From contig MGTY01000019.1 in NCBI GenBank assembly GCA_001799695.1, positions 1 to 40,582 of the forward strand: DNA of 40,582 nucleotides, given 5' to 3'. Under the pieces are notes generated by a model, which saw only the letters and a program-made list of their open reading frames with translations, searched no databases and was not told the origin of the DNA. Numbering within the stretch: the stretch's first letter is position 1; each line of letters starts with the position of its first letter. Made by a program: the position numbers and the translations under genes. Positions 1-6,948 of this stretch are shown here, one piece after another. This DNA comes from Elusimicrobia bacterium GWA2_69_24. GTDB lineage: Bacteria; Elusimicrobiota; Elusimicrobia; UBA1565.

Positions 1-83
1 ATGCCCCGCGCTACTCCGCGCCTGCATCCTGAAATCCGATCTCCCCTTTGTTTGACCGCGTCATTGCATTAGTTATGCAGGAG

Positions 84-1262
84 TCAATAATGCCCGCCCC
101 CGGCCGGCCCGGCGCCCTTGACGACTTCGGCGGCGCGCGCGGCCGGCGGCGTGTTGCGGCTGCGCCCGATCGTGATCCTCCCGTCGATCAGCACCATGGA
201 GATGCCGGGCAGGTCTCCCGCGGCGAGGGCGCCGAGGGCGTCCTTGCCGACCGAGCCCGTCGGCGAGTCGCAGACGACGAGGTCGGCCTCCGTGCCGACC
301 GCGATCAGGCCCGCGCCGAGCTTGTAGACGCGCGCCGTGTTGCCCGTCGCGCACGCGACCGCCTCGGCCGGCGCCAGGCCGCCGAGCCCCGCGAGCAGCG
401 AGAGCGTCCGGAGGACCCCGAGCGGGATGACGCCCGTGCCCGACGGCGCGTCGTTGCCGATGATGATCCGGTGGGTGGCGCGCGCGTCCGTGGCGACGCG
501 AAGCGTGTGGAGCGCGGTCTTCATGTTGCCGCACTGGACGATCTCGAGCGCCATGTCGGTCGCGACGAGCCGCTCGATCTCAGCCGTGGTCATCGAGGTC
601 GTCCCGCCGTTGATGTGGCCGACCACGTCGGGGGCCGCCTCGAGGACGACCTCCGCGGTGATCGGGCTCGAGCCCGCGATCGAGGGGCCGCCGGTGTGGA
701 TCGTCACGGTCATGCCGTGCTGCTTCGCCCAGCGGACCATCGGCGCCGCGTCCTTCCCCGTCCTCACGGACCCGAGCCCGATCTCGCCGACGAGCCTGAC
801 GCCCGCGGCGGCCATCTCGGCGAAGTCCTGCTCGACCATGCCGAGCTCGAGGATCGGCGCGCCCGCGTGGACCTTGACGCCGCCCGGCCTGAAGTTCGCG
901 TACGCCTTGGCCGCGACGATCGCGAGCGCCTTCAGCCCCACGATGTCCTTGGGCCGGCCCGGCAGGTGGACCTCCCCCGCCGAGATCGCGGTCGTCACCC
1001 CGCCGTTCATCGCCGAGTCGATGAAGTCCACCGTCCGCTGGCGCGGCGTGAAGTCGCCGAAGACGGGGTGGACGTGCGAGTCGATGAGGCCGGGCATGAC
1101 GGTCGTGCCCTTCGCGTCGATGACCGTGTCGGTGTCCTCGTCGAGGCGCCGGCCCACGGCCGCGATCCGGCCGTCAGTGATCACGATCGAGTCGGCGTCG
1201 AGGAGAGGCGTGTGGATGTCCCCGCTGACCAGCGTGCCGATGTTGCGGATCAAGGTCTTCAT
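84..1262 (-). CDS. Enamidase-like amidohydrolase
   Basis: A 392-residue metal-dependent amidohydrolase. I recognise strong similarity to enamidase (6-oxo-1,4,5,6-tetrahydronicotinate amidohydrolase) of clostridial nicotinate fermentation, from the N-terminal KNIG-type opening, the PGRPKD stretch, the VGEIGLG strand and the SRNTPPA tail. Visible metal-site residues fit the fold: H63 and H65 (DSHVH), E160 as probable bridging acid, H189 (IHTGG), H216 (GHINGG) and D271 (GNDAPSG). It starts 10 bases after the nucleotidyltransferase gene, with an AAGGGGG-like ribosome site before the ATG, so the two are probably cotranscribed. No other nicotinate-degradation gene is visible, so the true substrate could be another cyclic amide or enamide. 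The family call is firm; the substrate is inferred. Confidence 0.85.
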   Translation of the reverse strand: MKTLIRNIGTLVSGDIHTPLLDADSIVITDGRIAAVGRRLDEDTDTVIDAKGTTVMPGLIDSHVHPVFGDFTPRQRTVDFIDSAMNGGVTTAISAGEVHLPGRPKDIVGLKALAIVAAKAYANFRPGGVKVHAGAPILELGMVEQDFAEMAAAGVRLVGEIGLGSVRTGKDAAPMVRWAKQHGMTVTIHTGGPSIAGSSPITAEVVLEAAPDVVGHINGGTTSMTTAEIERLVATDMALEIVQCGNMKTALHTLRVATDARATHRIIIGNDAPSGTGVIPLGVLRTLSLLAGLGGLAPAEAVACATGNTARVYKLGAGLIAVGTEADLVVCDSPTGSVGKDALGALAAGDLPGISMVLIDGRITIGRSRNTPPAARAAEVVKGAGPAGGGHY

Positions 1263-1272
1263 GCGTCCCCCT

Positions 1273-1839
1273 TCAGCGGCGAGCGCGGTCGAGGACGGTC
1301 CGGAGTCGCTCAGCGGCCTCCGGTGCCTCCTTGAGCGCGAGGAGCGGACCGAGCTCCGCCCAGATCAGCGACTCATCCAATCGTCCGCGCTGGCGCAGCG
1401 CGACGCCCTCAATGTCCAGCCAGTCGCGCTCGCGGCCGGCGAACGCCTTGAACACGACGAGGTCTTCGGCGCTGCACGTCACGAGCGCCGCTCCCGGTTG
1501 GATCACGAACTCCGACGCGCGAGCCACCGCCCGCTCCTCGAACGGCATCGCCCCCAGGGCCACGTCAACGGGAATGCCCGCCGGGCTCCTCATGAGGACG
1601 ACGCGGTGCCTGAGCGCGAAGTCCCGGGCATCGGATCGGCGCCCGGCGAACCCCTTGAGCAAGGTGTCCACGTACGGCGCTTCCGTTCCGAAGCCCGTGA
1701 GCAGCGTGATGTCGACGTCCTGGGTGAGGCGGGGCTCGCCCCAGCGCTGCAGCGTGAGACCGCCGATGAAGCAGAAGCGCCAGCCGCGCTCTCGACAGAA
1801 GGCCTGGACCTCCAGCGCGGCGGCGAAGATCGGGTTCAC
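1273..1839 (-). CDS. Nucleotidyltransferase-fold protein (AbiEii/MNT-like)
   Basis: A 188-residue protein with the signature of the minimal nucleotidyltransferase superfamily. It has a GG motif near residues 26-27 (FIGGLTLQ), the metal-binding pair D41 and D43 (TQDVDIT), and a probable third acid at D92 (PVDVALG). A helical C-terminal part with EDLVVFKAFAGRERDWLDI is typical of AbiEii-type and similar small NTases. The GTG start at 1839 is chosen because it overlaps the stop of the upstream 77-residue gene by four bases (GTGA), implying translational coupling. The enamidase gene follows 10 bases later. Proteins of this class occur in toxin-antitoxin or abortive-infection pairs, but many are uncharacterised. 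A role here is not shown by the sequence. Confidence 0.75.
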   Translation of the reverse strand: MNPIFAAALEVQAFCRERGWRFCFIGGLTLQRWGEPRLTQDVDITLLTGFGTEAPYVDTLLKGFAGRRSDARDFALRHRVVLMRSPAGIPVDVALGAMPFEERAVARASEFVIQPGAALVTCSAEDLVVFKAFAGRERDWLDIEGVALRQRGRLDESLIWAELGPLLALKEAPEAAERLRTVLDRARR

Positions 1840-2069
1840 GCCGCGCTGCGCCGGTGGAGCAGCGCCTGCTGGCGGACGAGACCGGATCCCGTGAGACGCG
1901 CCGGATCGATCGGGACAGCGAGCGCCAGCGAGAGCAACGCGTCGCTCGCCGCCAGCGCCTCGGCGTCGGTGAGATCGCCCAGCTCTCTGGCGCGCTGCTC
2001 GGCCAGCGCAATCGCCGCGCTGCGCCACTGGGCCATCCATGCCTCCTGCGCCGCCCGGTCCATCATCAC
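1836..2069 (-). CDS. Small helical protein coupled to nucleotidyltransferase
   Basis: A 77-residue protein, rich in alanine, leucine and charged residues and predicted mostly helical, with no motif I recognise. Three possible starts lie in tandem (GTG 2069, ATG 2066, ATG 2063); the last gives a protein beginning MDRAAQEAW. Its stop overlaps the GTG start of the nucleotidyltransferase in a GTGA arrangement, so the two form a two-gene unit. A TACACT sequence 5 bases before the first ATG could be a -10 box, which would make the mRNA leaderless or nearly so. Position and size are reminiscent of the small partner in NTase-containing toxin-antitoxin pairs, but that is inference only. Confidence 0.55.
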   Translation of the reverse strand: MMMDRAAQEAWMAQWRSAAIALAEQRARELGDLTDAEALAASDALLSLALAVPIDPARLTGSGLVRQQALLHRRSAA

Positions 2070-2108
2070 CGAGTGTAGCGTGGCGCCCTTGGCCTGAGAA
2101 CCCTGTTC

Positions 2109-2185
2109 TGGGGTGCCCGGCAGGAGTCGAACCTGCGACCCTCGGATCAGAAGTCCGACGCTCCGTCCAGGCGAGCTGCAGGCGC
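2109..2185 (-). tRNA. tRNA-Arg(UCU), with unusual core bases
   Basis: A 77-base cloverleaf can be drawn by hand: D stem GCTC/GAGC, anticodon stem TCGGA/TCCGA with loop CTTCTGA (anticodon TCT, arginine AGA), T arm GCAGG-TTCGACT-CCTGC, and encoded CCA at the 3' end. The acceptor stem has one C-A mismatch at position 2:71. Several bases that are normally conserved are changed: position 8 is C (not U), 14 is G (not A), 15 is C and 21 is G. The anticodon and T arms are perfect. It lies between livF and the small gene coupled to the nucleotidyltransferase. It could be a working but divergent tRNA or one starting to decay. Confidence 0.85.
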
Positions 2186-2222
2186 GCCATGGACTTGCCG
2201 ACGTTCGACCTCGATGCCGCCG

Positions 2223-2927
2223 CTACCGGCGCACGCCGACGTACCTCAGCAGGACCTCGGGCTCGGCGGCCAGCTCGGCCGGCGTGGCGTGGCGCGCGAT
2301 GCGGCCGTTCTCGATGAGGGCGACGCGATCGGCGACCCGGAGGACGGCGTCGACCTTCTGCTCGACGAGCAGGACGCCGACCCGGCGCGCCTTGAGCGCG
2401 ACGATCGTGTCGAGCAGCCGACCGACGAGGGTCGGCATCAGCCCCTCGCCGGGCTCGTCCAGCAGGAGGAACTCGGGCCTGGCGCAGAGGGCGCGCGCGG
2501 TGGCCAGCATCTGCTGCTGGCCGCCCGAGAGCGTGCCGGCCCGCTGGCGCAGCCGCTCCCCGAGCATGGGGAAGAGGCCGAGGACGGGCTCGAGCGTGTC
2601 CGCGCCGCCGCCGCGCACGAGGAGCCCCATGCGGAGGTTTTCCTCGACGGTGAGGTGCGGGAAGAGCCGGCGGCCCTGCGGGACATAGGCGATCCCGCGC
2701 CCGGGGATCTCGTGGGGGCGGAGCCGGCCGAGATCGGTGCCGTCGAGCCTGATCGTCCCCGATCGCGGGCGGACGAGCCCCATGATCGCCCGGAGCGTCG
2801 TCGTCTTGCCCGCGCCGTTCCGGCCGAGCAAGCCCACGATCTCCCCGGCGTCGACGTGGAGGGACACCTCCTTGAGGATCTGGACCTCCCCGTAATAGCA
2901 ATCGACGCCCTCGAGCGCGAGTCTCAT
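2223..2927 (-). CDS. livF: Branched-chain-type ABC transporter ATPase LivF
   Basis: A 234-residue ATP-binding subunit of the HAAT (branched-chain amino acid) ABC family, of normal LivF length. Walker A is GRNGAGKTT (35-43), the Q-loop glutamine is about residue 84 (YVPQGRRLFP, typical of LivF), the signature is LSGGQQQ (133-139) and Walker B is FLLLDEP (153-159). The ATG overlaps the livG stop by four bases (ATGA). It powers uptake together with LivG, the permeases LivH and LivM and the binding protein encoded upstream. It is the last gene of the transporter set; the tRNA gene follows after 37 bases. Confidence 0.95.
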   Translation of the reverse strand: MRLALEGVDCYYGEVQILKEVSLHVDAGEIVGLLGRNGAGKTTTLRAIMGLVRPRSGTIRLDGTDLGRLRPHEIPGRGIAYVPQGRRLFPHLTVEENLRMGLLVRGGGADTLEPVLGLFPMLGERLRQRAGTLSGGQQQMLATARALCARPEFLLLDEPGEGLMPTLVGRLLDTIVALKARRVGVLLVEQKVDAVLRVADRVALIENGRIARHATPAELAAEPEVLLRYVGVRR

Positions 2928-3661
2928 CGCCCCAGGTAGGCCTTCTGGACTTCCGCGTGCGCCTCGATCTCACGCGGCGTGCCCTCGGCGATGATCCGCC
3001 CCTGGTCCATGACCGTCACCCGACCCGCCAGCGCCAGGACGACCGCCATGTTGTGCTCGATGACGAGCACCGTGGCGGCTCGCGCGACGTCGCGCACGAG
3101 CCCGCAGAGGCCGTCGATCTCGGCGGCGGCGAGCCCCTGGGTCGGCTCGTCCAGGACGAGCAGCTCGGGGCCGAGCGCCAGCGCCATGGCGACCTCCAGG
3201 AGACGCTGGTGTCCATACGCGAGTGCCCGCGCCGGCTGGTCCCTGAGGGCCCAGAGCCCCACCGTCACCAGGGCCGCCTCGACGTCGCGGGCCACGGCCT
3301 GCCGGTCGAGCGCGATCCAGTCGGACAGCGCCCGGAGGTGCCGGCGCTGGGCGGCCAGCGCCACGTTGTCGTACACGGAGATGCCCCGGTAGATGCTGGT
3401 GACCTGAAACGTGTAGACGATGCCCAGGCCGACGCGGTCCCACGCCCGCAGCGACGTGATGTCACGCCCGGCGAAGAGGACGCGCCCGGACGTCGGACTC
3501 AGTCGGCCGCTGATGAGGCTGACCAGCGTCGTCTTGCCCGCGCCGTTCGGCCCGATCAGCGCGCGCACTTCGCCCCGCTCGAGGCGGAGGTCCACGCCGC
3601 TCACGGCCTCGAGCCCGCCGAAGCGCTTGGAGATCGCCCTCGTCTCCAGGAGCGCGGTCAC
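2924..3661 (-). CDS. livG: Branched-chain-type ABC transporter ATPase LivG
   Basis: A 245-residue ATP-binding subunit, LivG type. Walker A is GPNGAGKTT (37-45); the ABC signature is the relaxed ALAYGHQRLLE form usual for LivG; Walker B is LLVLDEP (167-173); the H-loop region reads VIEHNM. The open frame runs further upstream, but the GTG at 3661 is preferred. It gives VTALLETRAISKRFGG, the usual LivG beginning, and overlaps the livM stop as GTGA. It pairs with LivF as the two nucleotide-binding domains of the transporter. Confidence 0.94.
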   Translation of the reverse strand: MTALLETRAISKRFGGLEAVSGVDLRLERGEVRALIGPNGAGKTTLVSLISGRLSPTSGRVLFAGRDITSLRAWDRVGLGIVYTFQVTSIYRGISVYDNVALAAQRRHLRALSDWIALDRQAVARDVEAALVTVGLWALRDQPARALAYGHQRLLEVAMALALGPELLVLDEPTQGLAAAEIDGLCGLVRDVARAATVLVIEHNMAVVLALAGRVTVMDQGRIIAEGTPREIEAHAEVQKAYLGR

Positions 3662-4593
3662 GGGAGCCACGGCGCCCACCGCGCCCGGATGCCGCCCACG
3701 ATGCCGGCCGGGACCCACAGGATGGTGACGACGAGCGTGACGCCGACCACGATCAGATACCCCGTCGTGAGGCTGCTGGCGACGTCCACGAGATAGGTCA
3801 TCACCAGCGTGCCGACCAGTGGACCCAGGGTGGTGCCGCTTCCGCCCAGCAGCGTCCAGAGCAGCGGGTAGATCGAGTAGGGGATCCCGGCGAACGTCGA
3901 GCCGACGTACGAGAAGAGCAGCGTGTAGGCCGAACCGGCCACGGCGGCGATGAGGCCCGAGACGGTCACCGCGAAGAGCTTGTAGCGGGGGGTGTTGTAG
4001 CCGAGCAGGCGGGTGCGCTCCTCGTTCTCGCGCAGCGCGCGCAGGATGTGGCCCACGGGCGAGCGAACAAGCCAGAAGTTCAGCAGGAGACAGGCGGCGA
4101 ACACGACGAGCGCCACGTTGTACTTGACCACGGGATCGGCCAGCGGGAGGCGCCGCCCGCCGAGATCGAGGGAGAGACCCGAGAGGATGAACCCCTGATC
4201 GCCCCCGGTGATCTCGTTGAAGTAGAGCGTGGCCAGGTAGAAGGCCTGGGCGAGCATCATCGTCACGATCAGGAAGGCCGGACCGGCGGTCCGCAGCGTG
4301 ATCAGCCCGACCGCAGCGGCGACGGCCAGGCCCGCGACGACGCCCGCCAGGAAGCCGGTGGCCACGCCGACACCCAGATAGGAGATGGCGAGTCCGGTGC
4401 CGTACATGCCCGCCGCGAAGAACATGGCGTGTCCGAGACTCATGAGGCCGACGTAGCCGAGGAGCAGGTTGTAGCCGGCGGCATACGCCGCGAGGACCAT
4501 GATGCGGGCCAGCATGCCGTGATGGAACGGCGGGAGGACGAGCTGGAGCACGCCGAGGAGGGCGAGGACGCCCAGGTGGAGCCCGAGCGTCAC
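3658..4593 (-). CDS. livM: Branched-chain-type ABC transporter permease LivM
   Basis: A 311-residue integral membrane permease with about eight to ten hydrophobic segments. It carries LivM hallmarks: LGYVGLMSLGHAMFFAAG near the N terminus, then GYNTPRYKLFAVTVSGLIA and a GGSGTTLGPLVG loop before the last helices. The GTG at 4593 overlaps the livH stop (GTGA), so the longer upstream frame is not used. It forms the transmembrane channel with LivH. Confidence 0.93.
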   Translation of the reverse strand: MTLGLHLGVLALLGVLQLVLPPFHHGMLARIMVLAAYAAGYNLLLGYVGLMSLGHAMFFAAGMYGTGLAISYLGVGVATGFLAGVVAGLAVAAAVGLITLRTAGPAFLIVTMMLAQAFYLATLYFNEITGGDQGFILSGLSLDLGGRRLPLADPVVKYNVALVVFAACLLLNFWLVRSPVGHILRALRENEERTRLLGYNTPRYKLFAVTVSGLIAAVAGSAYTLLFSYVGSTFAGIPYSIYPLLWTLLGGSGTTLGPLVGTLVMTYLVDVASSLTTGYLIVVGVTLVVTILWVPAGIVGGIRARWAPWLP

Positions 4594-5456
4594 GCGATCT
4601 CCTCGCCGAAGAGCCCGCGCCCCCGCACGGCCAGCACGAGCCCCACGAGCAGCGTGGCCACGATCTTGGCGAGCGTCGGGGAGAAGAGGACCGAGACCGC
4701 GCCGTCGCTCAGGCCCACGACGAACGCTGCGACCAGCGTGCCGCGGAGGCTTCCGAGCCCCCCGAGGATCACCACCACGAAGGACAGGAGGAGGGCATCG
4801 AGGCCCATGAGATAGTGGGCCTGCTGGATGGGGACGATCAGGGCGCCGGCCACGGCGGCGAGTCCGGCGCCGGCGCCGAACGCGGTCGTGTACACGCGGC
4901 CGACCGGCACGGCGAAGGCCTGGGCGATCTCGGGATCCTGCTGGGTCGCCCGCATGTAGAGGCCGAGCTTCGTCCGGGCGAGCGCGATCCAGGTCGCGAC
5001 GAGCAGGATGGCGGCGATGACACCGACGATCAGCTTGTAGCCGGAATAGCCGAACCACGGGAAGTCGACCCGGAAATAGATGGGCGCGGTCACCGGGCGG
5101 GCGTAGGGCCCGTACACCATGAGGACGACCTGCTCGAGGATATACAGGAGGCCGATCGTCGCGACGATGGTGCTCTCCGGCTCGTATCCGATCGGGCGGA
5201 GCACCAGCCGGTCGGCCACCACGGCGACGGCGGCGACGACGAGCGGGGCCACGACCAGCGCGAGCAGGAAGCTCCCGAGCAGGGTGGAGACATACCAGGT
5301 GACGATCGCGCCCAGCATGAAGAACGCCCCGTGGGCGACGTTGACGATGCGCATGACGCCGAAGACGAGCGACAGGCCCAGCGCGGTGAGCGCCAGCACC
5401 AGCGCGCCCACCGTGCCTTCGAGGAGCGCCAGGAAAAGATGCGCCCCGAGACTCAC
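4590..5456 (-). CDS. livH: Branched-chain-type ABC transporter permease LivH
   Basis: A 288-residue permease with the usual LivH features: VFGVMRIVNVAHGAFFMLGA in the first third, the RATQQDPEIAQAFAVPV cytoplasmic loop (equivalent to the RA...D...A.l.Gi loop) and the VVVILGGLGSLRGTLVAA motif. The start is GTG at 5456 with no clear Shine-Dalgarno sequence. The preceding 105-base gap holds a strong hairpin. The stop overlaps livM by four bases. The substrate of the transporter is not readable from the permease. Confidence 0.93.
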   Translation of the reverse strand: MSLGAHLFLALLEGTVGALVLALTALGLSLVFGVMRIVNVAHGAFFMLGAIVTWYVSTLLGSFLLALVVAPLVVAAVAVVADRLVLRPIGYEPESTIVATIGLLYILEQVVLMVYGPYARPVTAPIYFRVDFPWFGYSGYKLIVGVIAAILLVATWIALARTKLGLYMRATQQDPEIAQAFAVPVGRVYTTAFGAGAGLAAVAGALIVPIQQAHYLMGLDALLLSFVVVILGGLGSLRGTLVAAFVVGLSDGAVSVLFSPTLAKIVATLLVGLVLAVRGRGLFGEEIA

Positions 5457-5534
5457 GACTCGCGAGGCCCGAACGAATTGCGTTGTCGAAGGGCGCCACG
5501 GCTGTGCCGGGGCGCCCTGAGCGCCGGGGGGCTT

Positions 5535-5555
5535 GGGGGGCGCCCGGAGCCCCCC
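5535..5555 (-). terminator. GC hairpin between binding-protein gene and livH
   Basis: A 21-base inverted repeat with a seven-base-pair stem (GGGGGGC/GCCCCCC) and a seven-base loop lies just after the binding-protein stop codon. There is no following T run, so it is more likely an mRNA-stabilising or partially attenuating hairpin than a full terminator. This is a common arrangement that gives more binding protein than permease. It is flanked by a second G-rich run. The function is inferred from position. Confidence 0.5.
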
Positions 5556-5561
5556 ATGTCC

Positions 5562-6857
5562 TTAGAGTGGCTGCTTCGTATAGTCGGCCTCGGGCGCGTA
5601 CATCGAGTCCTCGATCGCCGTTCGATGGATGACGGTGAGTCGGCGCTTCTCGACCTTGGAGACGACCTGCTGGCCGAAGACCTGGTGGAGCCGCCCGACG
5701 AACCTCTTCGGCCCCTGGGGATGCTCGGTGCCCTCGGGGAAGGACTGGAAGCCTTCCAGGGTCTCGATGAAGGCCCTGTAGGCGGCGGCCCCGGGCTTCT
5801 TGTAGCCGCTCTGCTCCACCGCCCGCTTGATGACGAAGAGCGTCTCCCAGCAGCCGAACATGTGCGAGAACGTGGAGACGTCCCGCGGGTCGTTGACGCT
5901 GGCGCCGTTGGCGTTGACCCCGACGCGTTCGCGGTAGAAGCGCACGTGCTGGGGCATGGTGGCCGCGGCGTAGCGCGGGAAGGCCTCCCAGAAGTACGTC
6001 CCCTCCAGGAACTCCAGCCCGGCGCTCGCCAGGTCGACCCCCTCCAGCGAATCGATGAAGCCGAAGATCTGCGGGCGGCGCGCGCCGAAGTGCTCCCCCA
6101 TCTCCTTGACGAAGGTGAGGACGCCGGGGCCCACCATCACGTGGTAGAGCACCTCGGTGTCGGCCGGCACGCGCGGGAAGTATTTCGTGAAGGACGTCTC
6201 GGTCGGCGGGATGGGGAGCAGCGCTCGAATGGTCCCGCCCTGGGCCGTGGCGACCCGGCTGAAGAAGTCGCGGTGGTCGTGGCCGAAGGCGTAGTCGGGA
6301 AAGATCAGCGTCACCTTTTTCCCGAGGTTCTTGAGGATCCAGGGCGCGACCGCCGTGACCTGGGCCCGCACGTCGGTGATCCCGGGCTGGAAGACGTACC
6401 GGTTGAGCCGCCCCGAGGCCACGTGGTAGCCCTCGCTCACCACGATGTAGGGGATCTTCAGCTCGCCCGCCCGCGGGGCCGAGGCGATGACCACGTGCGA
6501 GAACAGCGTGCCGAAGATGAAGTCCACCTTGTGCTGGACGGCGAGCTTCTCGACCACCTCGGCGCCGCGCTTGGGATCGGTCCCGTCGTCCTCGGCGACG
6601 ATCTCGACCGGCCGTCCGCCGATGCCGCCCTTCTCGTTGATGAGCTTGACGGCGGCCGTCGTCGCCCGCTCGTACCAGCGGCCGTAGACGGCGCCGATGC
6701 CCGTCCGATGGACCTGGAACCCGAGCCGCAGGGGCCCCTCCGCCTGGGCCGCCGCGCGCCCCACCCAGGGCCCCGGGAGATGAGCGCCGAGCGCCGCGGT
6801 GGCGCCCGCCTGCAGAAAGCGCCGTCTGGAGATAGTCGCCGCTCCGTCCTGGCTCAT
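5562..6857 (-). CDS. ABC transporter periplasmic binding protein (Peripla_BP_6, Tat signal)
   Basis: A 431-residue substrate-binding protein of the branched-chain amino acid/amide family. The ATG at 6857 is preferred over the longer frame because it is preceded by AGGAGG at good spacing and begins a twin-arginine signal: SRRRFLQ at residues 10-16, then a hydrophobic stretch and a RAAAQA-type cleavage region near residue 39. The mature part shows family features such as GGIGGRPVEIVAEDDGTDPKR and the IPYIV strand. It is the first gene of the liv cluster and captures the substrate for LivHMGF. Tat export suggests folding before translocation. This family also binds amides, urea, aromatic acids and other ligands, so the substrate is unknown. 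Confidence 0.9.
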   Translation of the reverse strand: MSQDGAATISRRRFLQAGATAALGAHLPGPWVGRAAAQAEGPLRLGFQVHRTGIGAVYGRWYERATTAAVKLINEKGGIGGRPVEIVAEDDGTDPKRGAEVVEKLAVQHKVDFIFGTLFSHVVIASAPRAGELKIPYIVVSEGYHVASGRLNRYVFQPGITDVRAQVTAVAPWILKNLGKKVTLIFPDYAFGHDHRDFFSRVATAQGGTIRALLPIPPTETSFTKYFPRVPADTEVLYHVMVGPGVLTFVKEMGEHFGARRPQIFGFIDSLEGVDLASAGLEFLEGTYFWEAFPRYAAATMPQHVRFYRERVGVNANGASVNDPRDVSTFSHMFGCWETLFVIKRAVEQSGYKKPGAAAYRAFIETLEGFQSFPEGTEHPQGPKRFVGRLHQVFGQQVVSKVEKRRLTVIHRTAIEDSMYAPEADYTKQPL

Positions 6858-6918
6858 GGCCGACCTCCTGGTCCTTCGGTGTCCCGCCTCGCCGCGCGTG
6901 GGCGACTCGCGTCCCGTT

Positions 6919-6947
6919 TGAATAGCACGACCACGCCGTGGGCTCAA
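6919..6947 (-). promoter_or_regulatory. Candidate sigma70 promoter for the liv-type cluster
   Basis: On the minus strand, TTGAGC (6942-6947) and TATTCA (6919-6924) are separated by 17 bases in the 91-base gap before the binding-protein gene. The match is partial (4/6 and 3/6). The small perfect inverted repeat CCACG-G-CGTGG lies in the spacer and could be an operator. The -35 box sits just beyond the stop codon of the glycan operon's last gene. Confidence 0.35.
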
Positions 6948-6948
6948 C

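Noticed and set aside
64-79. Short hairpin TGCAT-TAGTT-ATGCA and a TTGACC/TATGCA promoter-like pair near the left edge
   Set aside because: The stem is only five base pairs and the -10 match is 3/6; no gene is seen to follow on the plus strand.
48-1334. Plus-strand 428-codon frame with AGGAG seven bases before an ATG at 90-92
   Set aside because: It is antisense to the enamidase gene, is dominated by Arg/Asp/Val/Pro-rich shadow text, and the ribosome-site match is a chance feature of the gene's last codons.
1273-2973. A 566-residue fusion protein running through the nucleotidyltransferase frame
   Set aside because: Only the last 188 residues are meaningful; the rest reads across the tRNA, the small gene and livF in the wrong frame.
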